Of a stretch of 64,000 nt of DNA, positions 51,444 to 60,550 are shown one piece after another. Numbering within the stretch: position 1 is the stretch's first letter; every line of letters begins with the position of its first letter. Under the pieces are notes generated by a model. The model was given only the letters and a program-made list of their open reading frames with translations, searched no databases and was not told the DNA's origin. Origin of the DNA: Pseudomonas urmiensis (GTDB taxonomy: Bacteria; Pseudomonadota; Gammaproteobacteria; Pseudomonadales; Pseudomonadaceae). Location: assembly GCF_014268815.2 (NCBI RefSeq), contig NZ_JABWRE020000001.1:2671001-2735000 (forward strand), given 5' to 3'. Made by a program: the position numbers and the translations under genes.

Positions 51444-52610
51444 ATGAATCCTGATACTCCACTGCAGCTGCTTGGCGGTTTGACTGCTCGTGAATTCCTG
51501 CGCGACTACTGGCAGAAGAAGCCCCTGCTGGTGCGCCAGGCCTTCCCTGATTTCGAAAGCCCGATCGACCCCGACGAGCTGGCCGGCCTGGCCCTGGAAG
51601 AGGAAGTCGAGTCGCGCCTGGTACTTGAGCACGGCGAGCGTCCGTGGGAGCTGCGCCGCGGCCCGTTCGCCGAAGACGCCTTCTCCGAGCTGCCAGAGCG
51701 TGACTGGACCCTGCTGGTACAGGCTGTGGACCAGTTCGTCCCGGAAGTGGCCGAGCTGCTGGAAAACTTCCGCTTCCTGCCAAGCTGGCGTATCGACGAT
51801 GTGATGATCAGCTACGCCGCCCCTGGTGGCAGCGTCGGCCCGCACTTCGATAACTACGATGTGTTCCTGCTGCAAGGCCACGGCAACCGCAACTGGAAGA
51901 TCGGCCAGATGTGCGACAGCGACAGCCCGCTGATCGAGCACGCCGACCTGCGCATTCTGGCCGACTTCGAGCAGACCGACGAGTGGAGCCTGGAGCCGGG
52001 CGACATGCTTTACCTGCCACCACGCCTGGCCCACTACGGCGTCGCCGAAGACGACTGCCTGACCTACTCGGTCGGCTTCCGTGCGCCGAGCGCCGCTGAA
52101 GTGCTGACCCACTTCACCGACTTCCTCAGCCAGTTCCTGCCGGACGAAGAGCGCTACAGCGACGCCGACGCCCAGCCGGTCAGCGACCCGCACCAGATCC
52201 AGCACGACGCCCTCGACCGCCTCAAGGCCCTGCTCGCCGAGCACATGGGCGACGAGCGCCTGCTGCTGACCTGGTTCGGCCAGTTCATGACCGAGCCGCG
52301 TTACCCCGAGCAGGTTGCTGGCGAGGAGCTCAGCGAAGAAGAGCTGATCGACAGCCTGGAGCAAGGCGCGATCCTGGTGCGCAACCCAAGCGCGCGCTTG
52401 GCCTGGTCGGAAGTCGACGACAACCTGCTGCTGTTCGCCAGCGGCCAGAGCCGTCTGGTCTCGGGCCATCTGCGCGAACTGCTGAAGCTGATCTGCGCGG
52501 CCGACGCACTGCACATCGAAAACCTTGTAGAGTGGCTCAAAGACGAAGAAGGCCGCACGTTGGTCTGCCAGCTGGTCAAACAAGGGAGTGTGGGATTCGC
52601 CAATGAATAA
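51444..52610 (+). CDS. roxA: Ribosomal protein L16 arginine hydroxylase RoxA (YcfD), cupin/JmjC type
   Basis: 388 residues. The Fe(II)/2-oxoglutarate oxygenase core shows the iron ligands in GSVGPHFDNYDVFLLQ (H-x-D) and a later His in LPPRLAHYGVAE. The C-terminal helical and winged-helix region matches YcfD/RoxA, which hydroxylates an arginine in ribosomal protein L16. ATG 51444. The next gene overlaps its end by eight bases. Confidence 0.92.
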   Translation: MNPDTPLQLLGGLTAREFLRDYWQKKPLLVRQAFPDFESPIDPDELAGLALEEEVESRLVLEHGERPWELRRGPFAEDAFSELPERDWTLLVQAVDQFVPEVAELLENFRFLPSWRIDDVMISYAAPGGSVGPHFDNYDVFLLQGHGNRNWKIGQMCDSDSPLIEHADLRILADFEQTDEWSLEPGDMLYLPPRLAHYGVAEDDCLTYSVGFRAPSAAEVLTHFTDFLSQFLPDEERYSDADAQPVSDPHQIQHDALDRLKALLAEHMGDERLLLTWFGQFMTEPRYPEQVAGEELSEEELIDSLEQGAILVRNPSARLAWSEVDDNLLLFASGQSRLVSGHLRELLKLICAADALHIENLVEWLKDEEGRTLVCQLVKQGSVGFANE

Positions 52611-53037
52611 AATCAGCGTTCGCCTCGCCGACTGGCATAAAGACAACGCCGATATCCGCCGCATCCGCGAAGCGGTGTTTGTCGCCGAACAGCACATTCC
52701 ACCTGAGCTGGAGTTCGATGCCGAAGACCAGGAAGCCGTGCACTTCCTGGCCCTGGAAGGCGACTACCCGATCGGCACCGCCCGTTTGCTCGCCGATGGC
52801 ACCATCGGCCGCATCTCGGTGCTCAAGGACTGGCGTGGCCTGAAGGTAGGCGACGCGCTGGTCCAGGCAGTGATCGCCGAAGCGCAGCACCGCGACCTCA
52901 AGCAGCAGACCTTGAGTGCCCAGGTGCATGCCACGCCATTCTACGAGCGGCTGGGCTTTCGCGTGGTCAGCGAGGAATTCCTCGAGGCCGGTATCCCGCA
53001 CGTAGATATGGTCCGCGACTCCCACGAGATCGCCTGA
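52603..53037 (+). CDS. GNAT-family N-acetyltransferase
   Basis: 144 residues. Acetyl-CoA motif ISVLKDWRGLKVGDALVQAVI and C-terminal ATPFYERLGFRVVSEEF. It begins inside the end of roxA, so the two are coupled. In related pseudomonads this gene also lies between roxA and topB. The acceptor is unknown. Confidence 0.9.
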   Translation: MNKISVRLADWHKDNADIRRIREAVFVAEQHIPPELEFDAEDQEAVHFLALEGDYPIGTARLLADGTIGRISVLKDWRGLKVGDALVQAVIAEAQHRDLKQQTLSAQVHATPFYERLGFRVVSEEFLEAGIPHVDMVRDSHEIA

Positions 53038-53069
53038 TCTGATCCTCGTGAGGCAATCCTGCTCCTGGA

Positions 53070-53093
53070 TGGGAGCGGGCTTGCCCCGCGATC
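53070..53093 (+). repeat. REP palindrome
   Basis: TGGGAGCGGGCTTGCCCCGC, single copy between the GNAT gene and topB. Confidence 0.8.
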
Positions 53094-53216
53094 AGGGTCG
53101 ACAGCCAATTAGCTGCGCGACACAAAAAGCTGTACATCCATACAGATATAGCTTGCTTCCCCCCTTCTCTTTGCGCATCCTAACGCCCATCGTTTGCCCA
53201 CGAAGCGTTGCCGGCC

Positions 53217-55190
53217 ATGCGCCTCTTTCTCTGCGAAAAGCCTTCTCAGGCCAAAGACATCGCCCAAGTCCTCGGCGCCACCCGCCGCGGCGATGGCTGC
53301 TGGCAAGGCCCTGACCTGTGCGTCACCTGGTGCATCGGCCACCTGCTTGAAACCGCCCCACCCGACAATTACGACGACCGCTACAAGCGCTGGAACCTCG
53401 CTGACCTGCCGATCATCCCGGATAAGTGGAAGATGCTGGTCAAGCCCAAGACTGCCAGCCAATACAAGGCCGTCAAACGCCTGCTCGGCCAAGCCCGTGA
53501 GCTGGTGATCGCCACCGACGCCGACCGTGAAGGCGAGATGATCGCCCGCGAGCTGGTCGAGCACTGCCGCTACCGCGGACCGATCCAGCGACTGTGGCTG
53601 TCGGCGCTGGATGACGCTTCTATTCGCAAGGCCCTGGCACGCCTGCTACCCGGCAATGAAACCTTCAGCCTGTACCATTCAGCGCTGGGCCGTTCGCGTG
53701 CCGACTGGTTGATCGGCATGAACATGAGCCGGCTGTTCACCCTGCTCGGCCAGCAGTCTGGCTACCAAGGGGTGTTGCCAGTGGGCCGGGTACAAACGCC
53801 GACGCTGCGCCTGGTGGTCGACCGTGATCGCAGCATCGCTGACTTCGTACCCGTGCCGTTCTGGGCCATCGACGTGCAGCTGGAACACGCCGCCAGCGTA
53901 TTCAACGCCCAATGGCGCGCACCTGAAGATGCCTGTGACGATCAGGGTCGCTGCCTCAACCAGGGCTTGGCCCAGCAAGCCGCCGCCCAGATCAACGCTG
54001 CCGCCAATGCCAGGGTGAGCAAGGTGACCACCGAGCGCGTGCGCGAGGTAGCACCGCTGCCGTTCGACCTGGGCACCCTGCAGGAGGTGTGCTCGAAAAA
54101 GCTCGGCCTGGGCGCCCAGGAAACCCTCGACATCGCCCAGGCCCTGTACGAAACCCACAAACTGATCACCTACCCACGCAGCGACTGCGGCTACCTGCCG
54201 CTAAGCCAACACGCCGAGGCCCCGGCGATTCTCGCCGCCCTGCAACGCGCCGACGCCAGCCTTGCGCCACTGCACGCGCATCTGCAACCGCAGCGCCGCT
54301 CGCGGGCCTGGAACGACGCAAAGGTCAGCGCGCATCACGGCATCATTCCCACCGCCGCAGCCAGCGATCCCACGCGACTGCCGCCCAAGCACAAGGCGGT
54401 CTACACCCTGGTGCGGGCACGCTATCTGGCGCAGTTCCTGGCCAATCACGAGTATGACCGCACCCAGGCCGAATTCGATTGCGCCGGCCACGCCTTGCGC
54501 GCGGTGGGCAAGCAGATCGTCGAGGCGGGTTGGCGCCGCGCCCTGCCCGAAGCGCTGACCCCAGCCAAAGGCCGTGAAGCGCCACCTGCGCAGGTACTGC
54601 CCGCGCTACGCGAAGGCCAGGACTGCGCCGTGCATGGCCTGCAACTCAAGGACCTGTGGACCCAGCCGCCCAAGCCCTTCACCGAAGGCGATCTGATCAA
54701 GGCCATGAAGAACGTCGCCAAGCTGGTCGACGATCCCAAGCTCAAGCAAAAGCTCAAGGACACCACCGGCATCGGCACCGAAGCGACTCGCGCCAGCATC
54801 ATTCAAGGCCTGCTCGATCGTGGTTACCTGGTGAAAAATGGCAAGGCGCTGGCGGCTACCCCGGCGGCGTTCAGCCTGATCGATGCCGTACCCCGGGCGA
54901 TTGCCGACCCTGGCACCACGGCGATCTGGGAGCAGGCGCTGGACATGGTGCAAAGTGGCGAGATGAGCCTGGAAGAGTTCGTCGCCCGGCAGTCGGCATG
55001 GATGGGCAAACTGGTCGAGCGCTGCCGGGGCATGCGCATGACCATTAGTGGGCCGCTGGTACCGGCAGGTGGCAAAGGTGCGCCCTGGAAGAAAAAGCGC
55101 CGCAGTGGCGGCAAGGCCAAGGCCGCTGGAGCGACCAAGGCTGCGAGTGGCAAGCCAAGGCAAAGTCGGGGTAAGACAACAACTGCCTAG
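53217..55190 (+). CDS. topB: DNA topoisomerase III
   Basis: 657 residues, type IA. TOPRIM domain MRLFLCEKPSQAKDIAQVLG and VIATDADREGEMIARELVEH; active-site tyrosine in KLITYPRSDCGYLP; IGTEATRASII near the end. The tail (residues 615-657) is Lys/Arg/Ala-rich. It decatenates replication intermediates and single-stranded tangles. The start is ATG 53217, by homology. Confidence 0.97.
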   Translation: MRLFLCEKPSQAKDIAQVLGATRRGDGCWQGPDLCVTWCIGHLLETAPPDNYDDRYKRWNLADLPIIPDKWKMLVKPKTASQYKAVKRLLGQARELVIATDADREGEMIARELVEHCRYRGPIQRLWLSALDDASIRKALARLLPGNETFSLYHSALGRSRADWLIGMNMSRLFTLLGQQSGYQGVLPVGRVQTPTLRLVVDRDRSIADFVPVPFWAIDVQLEHAASVFNAQWRAPEDACDDQGRCLNQGLAQQAAAQINAAANARVSKVTTERVREVAPLPFDLGTLQEVCSKKLGLGAQETLDIAQALYETHKLITYPRSDCGYLPLSQHAEAPAILAALQRADASLAPLHAHLQPQRRSRAWNDAKVSAHHGIIPTAAASDPTRLPPKHKAVYTLVRARYLAQFLANHEYDRTQAEFDCAGHALRAVGKQIVEAGWRRALPEALTPAKGREAPPAQVLPALREGQDCAVHGLQLKDLWTQPPKPFTEGDLIKAMKNVAKLVDDPKLKQKLKDTTGIGTEATRASIIQGLLDRGYLVKNGKALAATPAAFSLIDAVPRAIADPGTTAIWEQALDMVQSGEMSLEEFVARQSAWMGKLVERCRGMRMTISGPLVPAGGKGAPWKKKRRSGGKAKAAGATKAASGKPRQSRGKTTTA

Positions 55191-55202
55191 GCTTTATCGA
55201 CC

Positions 55203-55268
55203 CTATCGCGGGGCAAGCCCGCTCCCACGCCAATTGCATGTGTATAGGGGGGCTTGCCCAGCGCTAGG
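55203..55268. repeat. REP palindrome and a degenerate inverse copy
   Basis: TATCGCGGGGCAAGCCCGCT (from 55204) and a decayed inverse, GGGGGGCTTGCCCAGCGCTA, from 55246. Confidence 0.7.
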
Positions 55269-55289
55269 GCCTGTATTGACTGCAAGGTT

Positions 55290-56387
55290 TCAGGTTCCAC
55301 TTTTCAGCCGGCTGAAGGCTCTTGTCAGCTCGCGATTGAACTGCTTGCCATTGTCATTCTTGCTATACAACCGCGCCCGCACCTCTGCTGGCGGGTACGT
55401 TCCGGGCGCATTGCGAATCTGCGCATCCACCAGGCCATCAGCGGCGGTTATCGCATTGGCATAGTGGATGGTGTCGGTAATCGGCGCGATCACCTCAGGG
55501 CGCATCAAGTAGTCCATCAGCGCCCAGGCGGCCTGTGGATGCGGTGCATCCCTGGGCACCACCAGGGCATCGAGCCAGATCAACGTGCCCTCCTGCGGAA
55601 TCCGGTAATCCAGGCTGAACGGCTTGCCCGCCTGCTGCGCCTGGCCTTGGGCAATGGCCACATTGCCGTTCCACGACATCGCCACACAGGTTTCGCCATT
55701 GGCCAGGTCATTGATGTTGCGATCATTGTCGAAGTAGCGGATGTAGGGCCGTATCTTGCGCAGCTGCGCCTCAGCCAGCTTGAGGTCTTCCAGGCGCTGC
55801 TGATTGATGTCCAACCCCAGGTAGCGCATTACCGCGGCAAACACCTCATTGGGATCATTCAGCAGGCTGACCCCGCAATCGGCGAATTTCGCCACCACCT
55901 GCGGATCGAACAACATCGCCCAGCTATCGCGCGGCGCATCGGCCAGCCGCGCCTGCACCGCCTGCTGCTGAAAGCCCACCCCGGTAGTGCCCCAGGCGTA
56001 AGTCCCGGCGTAGTGGTTGCCGGGGTCGAACACTGCCATGTGCTGACGGAACTCTTCACCGATACCCTGCAGGTGCGGCAGCTTGGCCTTGTCCAGCGGC
56101 TGCAAGGCGCCGCTGGCAATGGCTCGGCTCAAGTGCTGCCCGGCGCTGAGCACCAGATCGTAGCCACTGCCGCCGGTGAGTAGCTTGGTCTCGGCGGTTT
56201 CCAGAGAATCGAAATGGTCGGCAACCACCCGGATGCCCGTGAGCTTCTCAAAGTTGGCCAGGGTGTCCGGGGCGAGGTATTCGCCCCAGATGTACAGGTT
56301 GACGGTCGGCTGTTGTGCGTCGGCGGCCTGCGCCGCCGCCCCTGCGCAGCCCAACGCCACCGCAAGGGCGAGGTTGCGCAGTTTCAT
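55290..56387 (-). CDS. Polyamine ABC-transporter substrate-binding protein, PotF/SpuD-like
   Basis: 365 residues with a signal peptide (MKLRNLALAVALGCAGAAAQ-AAD). The mature part is a PotD/PotF-type binder: VNLYIWGEYLAPDTLANFEK, ADHFDSLETAETKLLTGGSG, MSWNGNVAIAQG. It should bind putrescine, spermidine or agmatine. No membrane or ATPase subunit lies beside it, so it must use a permease encoded elsewhere or act as a sensor. Its ATG shares one base with the aguA stop. Confidence 0.9.
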   Translation of the reverse strand: MKLRNLALAVALGCAGAAAQAADAQQPTVNLYIWGEYLAPDTLANFEKLTGIRVVADHFDSLETAETKLLTGGSGYDLVLSAGQHLSRAIASGALQPLDKAKLPHLQGIGEEFRQHMAVFDPGNHYAGTYAWGTTGVGFQQQAVQARLADAPRDSWAMLFDPQVVAKFADCGVSLLNDPNEVFAAVMRYLGLDINQQRLEDLKLAEAQLRKIRPYIRYFDNDRNINDLANGETCVAMSWNGNVAIAQGQAQQAGKPFSLDYRIPQEGTLIWLDALVVPRDAPHPQAAWALMDYLMRPEVIAPITDTIHYANAITAADGLVDAQIRNAPGTYPPAEVRARLYSKNDNGKQFNRELTRAFSRLKSGT

Positions 56388-57496
56388 CAGCGGCGTCCCC
56401 CAGCGTATTGCGGCATGGTGATGCAAGCCACGTTGCCGCCACCCAGCAGGATCTCGCGGGAATTTTCGATGCCGATGATGCGGTGCCCAGGGAACAATTC
56501 AGCCAACGTCGCCTGCGCCACGCTGTCATTACGGTCGCCAAACAGCGGCACGACAATCGCCGAATTACCCGCGTAATAGTTGATATACGAGGCGCAGATG
56601 CGCGTGCCCGCCTCGCGCAGGTGGGTGCCTTCGACCTGATCCAGGCCGGCGGCTTCTTCGGCAGTCCATTGCAGCACATCCGGCTGGGGCAACTTGTGAA
56701 CTTTAAGCTCGCGGCCACGGCTGTCGCGGGTGCTACGCAGGATATCGTAGGCCTCCTGGTAGATTTCCCATTGCGGGTCGTCGCGGTTGTCGGTCCATTG
56801 CAGCACCACTTCACCAGGGCGCACGAAACAGGCCAGATCATCGACATGGCCGTCGGTTTCGTCGAACTTGCAGCCCCGTGGCAGCCAGATCACCTGCTCG
56901 GCGCCCAGGTAGTCCTGCAGCCTGCGGGTCACTTCGTCCTTGCCCAGATGGGCATTGCGGTTGCGGTTGAGCAGGCATTGTTCGGTGGTCAGCAGGCTGC
57001 CTTGGCCGTCGCTCTGGATCCCGCCAAGCTCGGCGATCAATGGGGCACGATAGCGGTCCAGGTTCTCGATCTCGAGGACTTTGCGGGCGATCTGGTCGTC
57101 TTTGTCCCACGGGTAGTACAGACCGCCATCGAGCCCACCATAAGCGTTGAACTCAAAGTCGACGCCGCGCACCTCGCCGCTGCTGTCGTTGACCACAAAA
57201 CACGGCCCGCTGTCACGGAACCAAGTGTCATTGCAGGTCATTTCCACCACCCGCACCTGCTCGGGCAGTACCCGCCGGGCATTGGCGTACTGGGCAGCGG
57301 AGGCGCAGACCGTCACCGGCTCACTGCTGGCGATCGCACTGACGATCTGCACCCAGGCGTTTTGCGCAGGCTTTGCCCCGTTGCGCCAGACATCTGTGCG
57401 CTCCGGCCAGCCGAGCCAGCAGCCAGCCTTTGGCTCGAACTCTCCGGGCAGGCGGAAACCATCAGCTTTGGGAGTGGTGGTAAGCGAACGTGCCAT
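56387..57496 (-). CDS. aguA: Agmatine deiminase
   Basis: 369 residues of the guanidino-modifying fold: N-terminal GEFEPKAGCWLGWPERTDVW, WFRDSGPCFVVNDSSG, TDGHVDDLACFV (catalytic His and Asp), and the nucleophilic Cys in LGGGNVACITMPQ at the C-terminus. It converts agmatine to N-carbamoylputrescine. The partner amidohydrolase AguB is not in the window. Confidence 0.96.
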   Translation of the reverse strand: MARSLTTTPKADGFRLPGEFEPKAGCWLGWPERTDVWRNGAKPAQNAWVQIVSAIASSEPVTVCASAAQYANARRVLPEQVRVVEMTCNDTWFRDSGPCFVVNDSSGEVRGVDFEFNAYGGLDGGLYYPWDKDDQIARKVLEIENLDRYRAPLIAELGGIQSDGQGSLLTTEQCLLNRNRNAHLGKDEVTRRLQDYLGAEQVIWLPRGCKFDETDGHVDDLACFVRPGEVVLQWTDNRDDPQWEIYQEAYDILRSTRDSRGRELKVHKLPQPDVLQWTAEEAAGLDQVEGTHLREAGTRICASYINYYAGNSAIVVPLFGDRNDSVAQATLAELFPGHRIIGIENSREILLGGGNVACITMPQYAGGRR

Positions 57497-57592
57497 GGGT
57501 CAACCTCGTCGTCACTGGATGGGATGAGCAGACGCTACGCCGCCCAACGCCACGCTTCCAACGATGAAAACTCAGCGATAGGTGAATTCAAT

Positions 57593-58480
57593 TCAGGGTT
57601 CGGCGATCTGTTCGATGAACCAATCGACGAAATCCGCCACTGCTGCGCGCTCCAGGCGCAGGCGTTCGCACACCAGGGCGTATTGCCCTTGGGCAGTGAC
57701 GCTGGCACTGAACGGGCGCACCAGGCGGCCACTTTGCAGATCGGCCTGGCAGGTCAGGTTGTCGCCCATCGCCACGCCCTGGCCCAGCACCGCCGCCTCA
57801 AGGGCCAACGCCGCGTGGGGAAAATACAGTTGGCGGGTGGGGAGCGCGTCATCGGCGTGAGTGGCCAGCCAGGTGGTCCAGGTCTTGCCGTCCTGGTCGT
57901 CGTGCAGCAGGCAGTGGCGTACCAGGTCGCGTGGGCGCTTGAGTCCGCCTTGGTTGAACAGCCCAGGGCTGCACACTGGAAAGAACTGCAACAACGGCAG
58001 CGGCCGGACGAAGTGAGTACTGGCATCCAACGCGCTGGTGCCGTAGGTGATGGCGATATCGACATCCAGCGCCGGGGCGCCAGCATCGATTGGCTGGTCG
58101 TGCAGGTGCAGGGTGATGTGCGGGTAGCGGCTGCTGAAGTCGGCCAAGCGGGCGACCAACCACTTCTGCGCCAGCTCCGCAGTGACCGCCACCCGCAGCA
58201 CCGCCTGGGAGGCTGGGTCACGCAGCTCATCGCAGGCCTTGCCGATCAATTCGAAGGCCTGTTGCAGGTGATGCAGCAGGCGCTCGGCTTCCGCACTGGG
58301 GCGCACCTGGCGACCGACGCGCTCGAACAGCGCCACGCCCAACTGCTCTTCCAGTTGACGGATCTGGTGGCTGACGGCGCTGTCGGTGACGCACAGTTCG
58401 GTGGCGGCACGGCCGAAATGGCCGTGGCGGGCGGCGCATTCGAAGGTGCGCAGGGCAGTCAGCGAGGGTAGGCGGCGCAT
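57593..58480 (-). CDS. LysR-family regulator, GcvA-like
   Basis: 295 residues: HTH in LTALRTFECAARHGHFGRAATELCVTDSAVSHQIRQLE, effector domain with QKWLVARLADFSSRYPHITL and GQGVAMGDNL. It is divergent from the puuB-like gene, with about 200 bases between, and upstream of aguA in the same direction, so it probably regulates polyamine genes on either side. Ligand unknown. Confidence 0.92.
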   Translation of the reverse strand: MRRLPSLTALRTFECAARHGHFGRAATELCVTDSAVSHQIRQLEEQLGVALFERVGRQVRPSAEAERLLHHLQQAFELIGKACDELRDPASQAVLRVAVTAELAQKWLVARLADFSSRYPHITLHLHDQPIDAGAPALDVDIAITYGTSALDASTHFVRPLPLLQFFPVCSPGLFNQGGLKRPRDLVRHCLLHDDQDGKTWTTWLATHADDALPTRQLYFPHAALALEAAVLGQGVAMGDNLTCQADLQSGRLVRPFSASVTAQGQYALVCERLRLERAAVADFVDWFIEQIAEP

Positions 58481-58559
58481 GGCGGTAATCGCTCTTGTTC
58501 GAGGGATGAAACTGGGCGTTCGAGGCGAAGCTTACCTGTTGGGTGGGTGTCTGTGCTGA

Positions 58560-58588
58560 CCTCTTCGCGGCGGTTCGGCGCGAAGAGG
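58560..58588. repeat. Inverted repeat CCTCTTCGCG/CGCGAAGAGG
   Basis: CCTCTTCGCG (58560-58569) and CGCGAAGAGG (58579-58588) form a perfect 10-bp hairpin in the divergent region between the LysR and oxidase genes; a REP-like class with different arms. Confidence 0.7.
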
Positions 58589-58619
58589 CCGGCGCATGCC
58601 TACAAACCTCACTGGCACA

Positions 58620-58673
58620 ATGAAAATCCTCTGCTAAATTTTCATGAAATTAACAACAATAAATTTCATGAGG
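58620..58673 (+). promoter_or_regulatory. Candidate operator of the polyamine operon (TTTCATGA repeats)
   Basis: TTTCATGAAA (58640-58649) is a perfect palindrome; TTTCATGA recurs at 58664-58671, 24 bases on, and ATGAAAAT (58620-58627) pairs with ATTTTCAT (58638-58645). The sites lie right before, and overlap, the ribosome site of the oxidase gene, where an XRE-cupin repressor encoded in the same operon could act. Confidence 0.5.
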
Positions 58674-58679
58674 CTCGGC

Positions 58680-59969
58680 ATGTTCAAGCAATCCGCACAG
58701 CACGTCGCCAGCTACTACGCCCAAACCTACCCCGCACCGATCCCGTTACGCCCTACCCTGCAAGGCCCGATTGATACCGAGGTACTGATCATCGGCGCCG
58801 GCTTCAGCGGCCTGCACACGGCCCTGCGCCTGGTCCTGGCCGGTAAGCGGGTAACTCTGCTGGAAGCCAGCCGGGTCGCCTGGGCAGCGTCCGGGCGCAA
58901 TGGCGGCCAGGCGCTGCTGGGCTGGTCGTGCGATATGCCGCCGCTGGAAAAAGCCCTGGGCCTTGAGCGTACCCGCCGTTTATGGGACAGCATGTGCTGG
59001 GCTGCCCAGGAGCTGCGTGAACTGCCGCAGCGCCATGGCTTCGATGTCGACTACCGGACCGGCAGCCTGTGGACTGCCGTGCTCCCCCGCCGGGTCAACC
59101 AGCTTGCCCAGGCAAAACGCGAAGCCGAGGAAAAATGGGGCTACGACGCCCTGCGCCTGATCGGCCACGATGAACTACCCCAATGGATCGACAGCCCCCG
59201 CTACCAGGCCGCGCTGTATGACCCCAAAGGCGCCCACCTCAACCCGCTGAAGCTGGCGCAAGGCCTGGCCAGTGCCATCGAAGCCGCTGGCGGGCAGATT
59301 TTCGAACAGAGCCAAGTCCACGACTACCAGCAAACCGCCAGCGGTTTCGTCGCCCGCAGCGATCACGGCGAGGTCCGCAGCCAGGTGCTGGTGCTGGCCT
59401 GTAACGCCTACATCGACCGCCTCGATCGGCCATTGGCACGCCGGCTGCTGCCGGTGGGCTCCTACCAGGTGACCACGGCGCCACTGGAACCGGCCTTCGC
59501 CCTATCGCTGCTGCCGCGCAACAGCTGCGTGATCGACAACCAGTTCGTCCCCGACTACTTCCGCCTGACCCCAGACCATCGCCTGCTGTTCGGCGGCGGC
59601 TGCACCTATCTGGGTGGTATTCCCAAGGACATCGCCAGCGCCACTCGGCCCTACCTGGAGCGGGTCTTCCCTCAACTGACCGGGGTCGCGCTGGAGCATA
59701 CCTGGGGCGGGCATATCGACTGCAGCATCCAACGCACCCCGGACATTGGCCGCCAGGGCCAGCGCTACTGGCTACAGGGGTTTTCCGGCCATGGCGTGCT
59801 GCCGACCCTGGCCGGGGCGCGGGCGGTCAGCGATGCGATCCTCGGCGATGAGCAGTTGCTAAGCCTGTACCAGGGCATCGACAACGGCCGCTTCCCCGGC
59901 GGCGATTTGCTGGCCGCGCCACTGGAGGCGGCGGCCAAGGCCTGGTATCGGCTACGCGACAACTTCTGA
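58680..59969 (+). CDS. puuB: FAD-dependent gamma-glutamylputrescine oxidase-like protein
   Basis: 429 residues of the DAO family: FAD-binding EVLIIGAGFSGLHTALRL, covalent or contact region AASGRNGGQALLGWSCD, and the C-terminal YWLQGFSGHGVLPTLAGARA. It is the PuuB-type enzyme that oxidises gamma-glutamyl-polyamines to aldehydes. The start is ATG 58680 with GAGG upstream; an in-frame ATG at 58644 lies inside the operator repeats. First of a three-gene unit with the regulator and the puuA-like gene. Confidence 0.9.
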   Translation: MFKQSAQHVASYYAQTYPAPIPLRPTLQGPIDTEVLIIGAGFSGLHTALRLVLAGKRVTLLEASRVAWAASGRNGGQALLGWSCDMPPLEKALGLERTRRLWDSMCWAAQELRELPQRHGFDVDYRTGSLWTAVLPRRVNQLAQAKREAEEKWGYDALRLIGHDELPQWIDSPRYQAALYDPKGAHLNPLKLAQGLASAIEAAGGQIFEQSQVHDYQQTASGFVARSDHGEVRSQVLVLACNAYIDRLDRPLARRLLPVGSYQVTTAPLEPAFALSLLPRNSCVIDNQFVPDYFRLTPDHRLLFGGGCTYLGGIPKDIASATRPYLERVFPQLTGVALEHTWGGHIDCSIQRTPDIGRQGQRYWLQGFSGHGVLPTLAGARAVSDAILGDEQLLSLYQGIDNGRFPGGDLLAAPLEAAAKAWYRLRDNF

Positions 59970-59977
59970 TCGGAGCC

Positions 59978-60541
59978 ATGGCAATGAACATGCAAGATGA
60001 AATCGAAGGCTTGGCGATCCTGGTCCGCGACCTGCGCAAGCACCGTGGGCTGACCCTGGATGAACTGGCCAATCAGATCAATCGCTCGGTAGGCTTCTTG
60101 TCCCAGGTCGAACGCGGCCTGTCGCGCCCGACCGTGGCTGACCTGACCGCCATCAGCGAAGCATTGAAGGTGCCCACCACCTATTTCTACAACGTCAGCA
60201 AACCGCGCGCGCTGGACTGGGTCACCCGCCCGGATGAGCGGCGCACACTCTACTACGCCGGTGGCGTTACCGATGTGCTGGTGTCGCCCAAGCTCAACGG
60301 CGGCTTCTCGATGCTCGATAGCCACTTGGCACCGGGCGCCAGCAGTGGCGAGGGGCACCTGAACGACAGCTCCGAGCAAGGCGGCTTTGTTCTGCAAGGT
60401 GAGCTGACCCTCTGGCTCGATGGCCAGGATGAGCCCGTCACCCTCTACCCCAACGACAGCTTCCAGCTGCCGCCCAACCGTCATTTTCGCTATGCCAACC
60501 TGTCCACCCAGGCGACCCGCGTCCTCTGGGTCTTCCGTTGA
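59978..60541 (+). CDS. XRE-cupin regulator, PuuR/PauR-like
   Basis: 187 residues. N-terminal HTH_3 (LVRDLRKHRGLTLDELANQINRSVGFLSQVERGLSRPTV) and a C-terminal cupin (SSGEGHLNDSSEQGGFVLQGELTLWL), as in PuuR of E. coli and PauR of Pseudomonas. It senses a polyamine or its gamma-glutamyl form and represses catabolic genes. It follows the oxidase by eight bases. Confidence 0.92.
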   Translation: MAMNMQDEIEGLAILVRDLRKHRGLTLDELANQINRSVGFLSQVERGLSRPTVADLTAISEALKVPTTYFYNVSKPRALDWVTRPDERRTLYYAGGVTDVLVSPKLNGGFSMLDSHLAPGASSGEGHLNDSSEQGGFVLQGELTLWLDGQDEPVTLYPNDSFQLPPNRHFRYANLSTQATRVLWVFR

Positions 60542-60550
60542 GAGCACACC

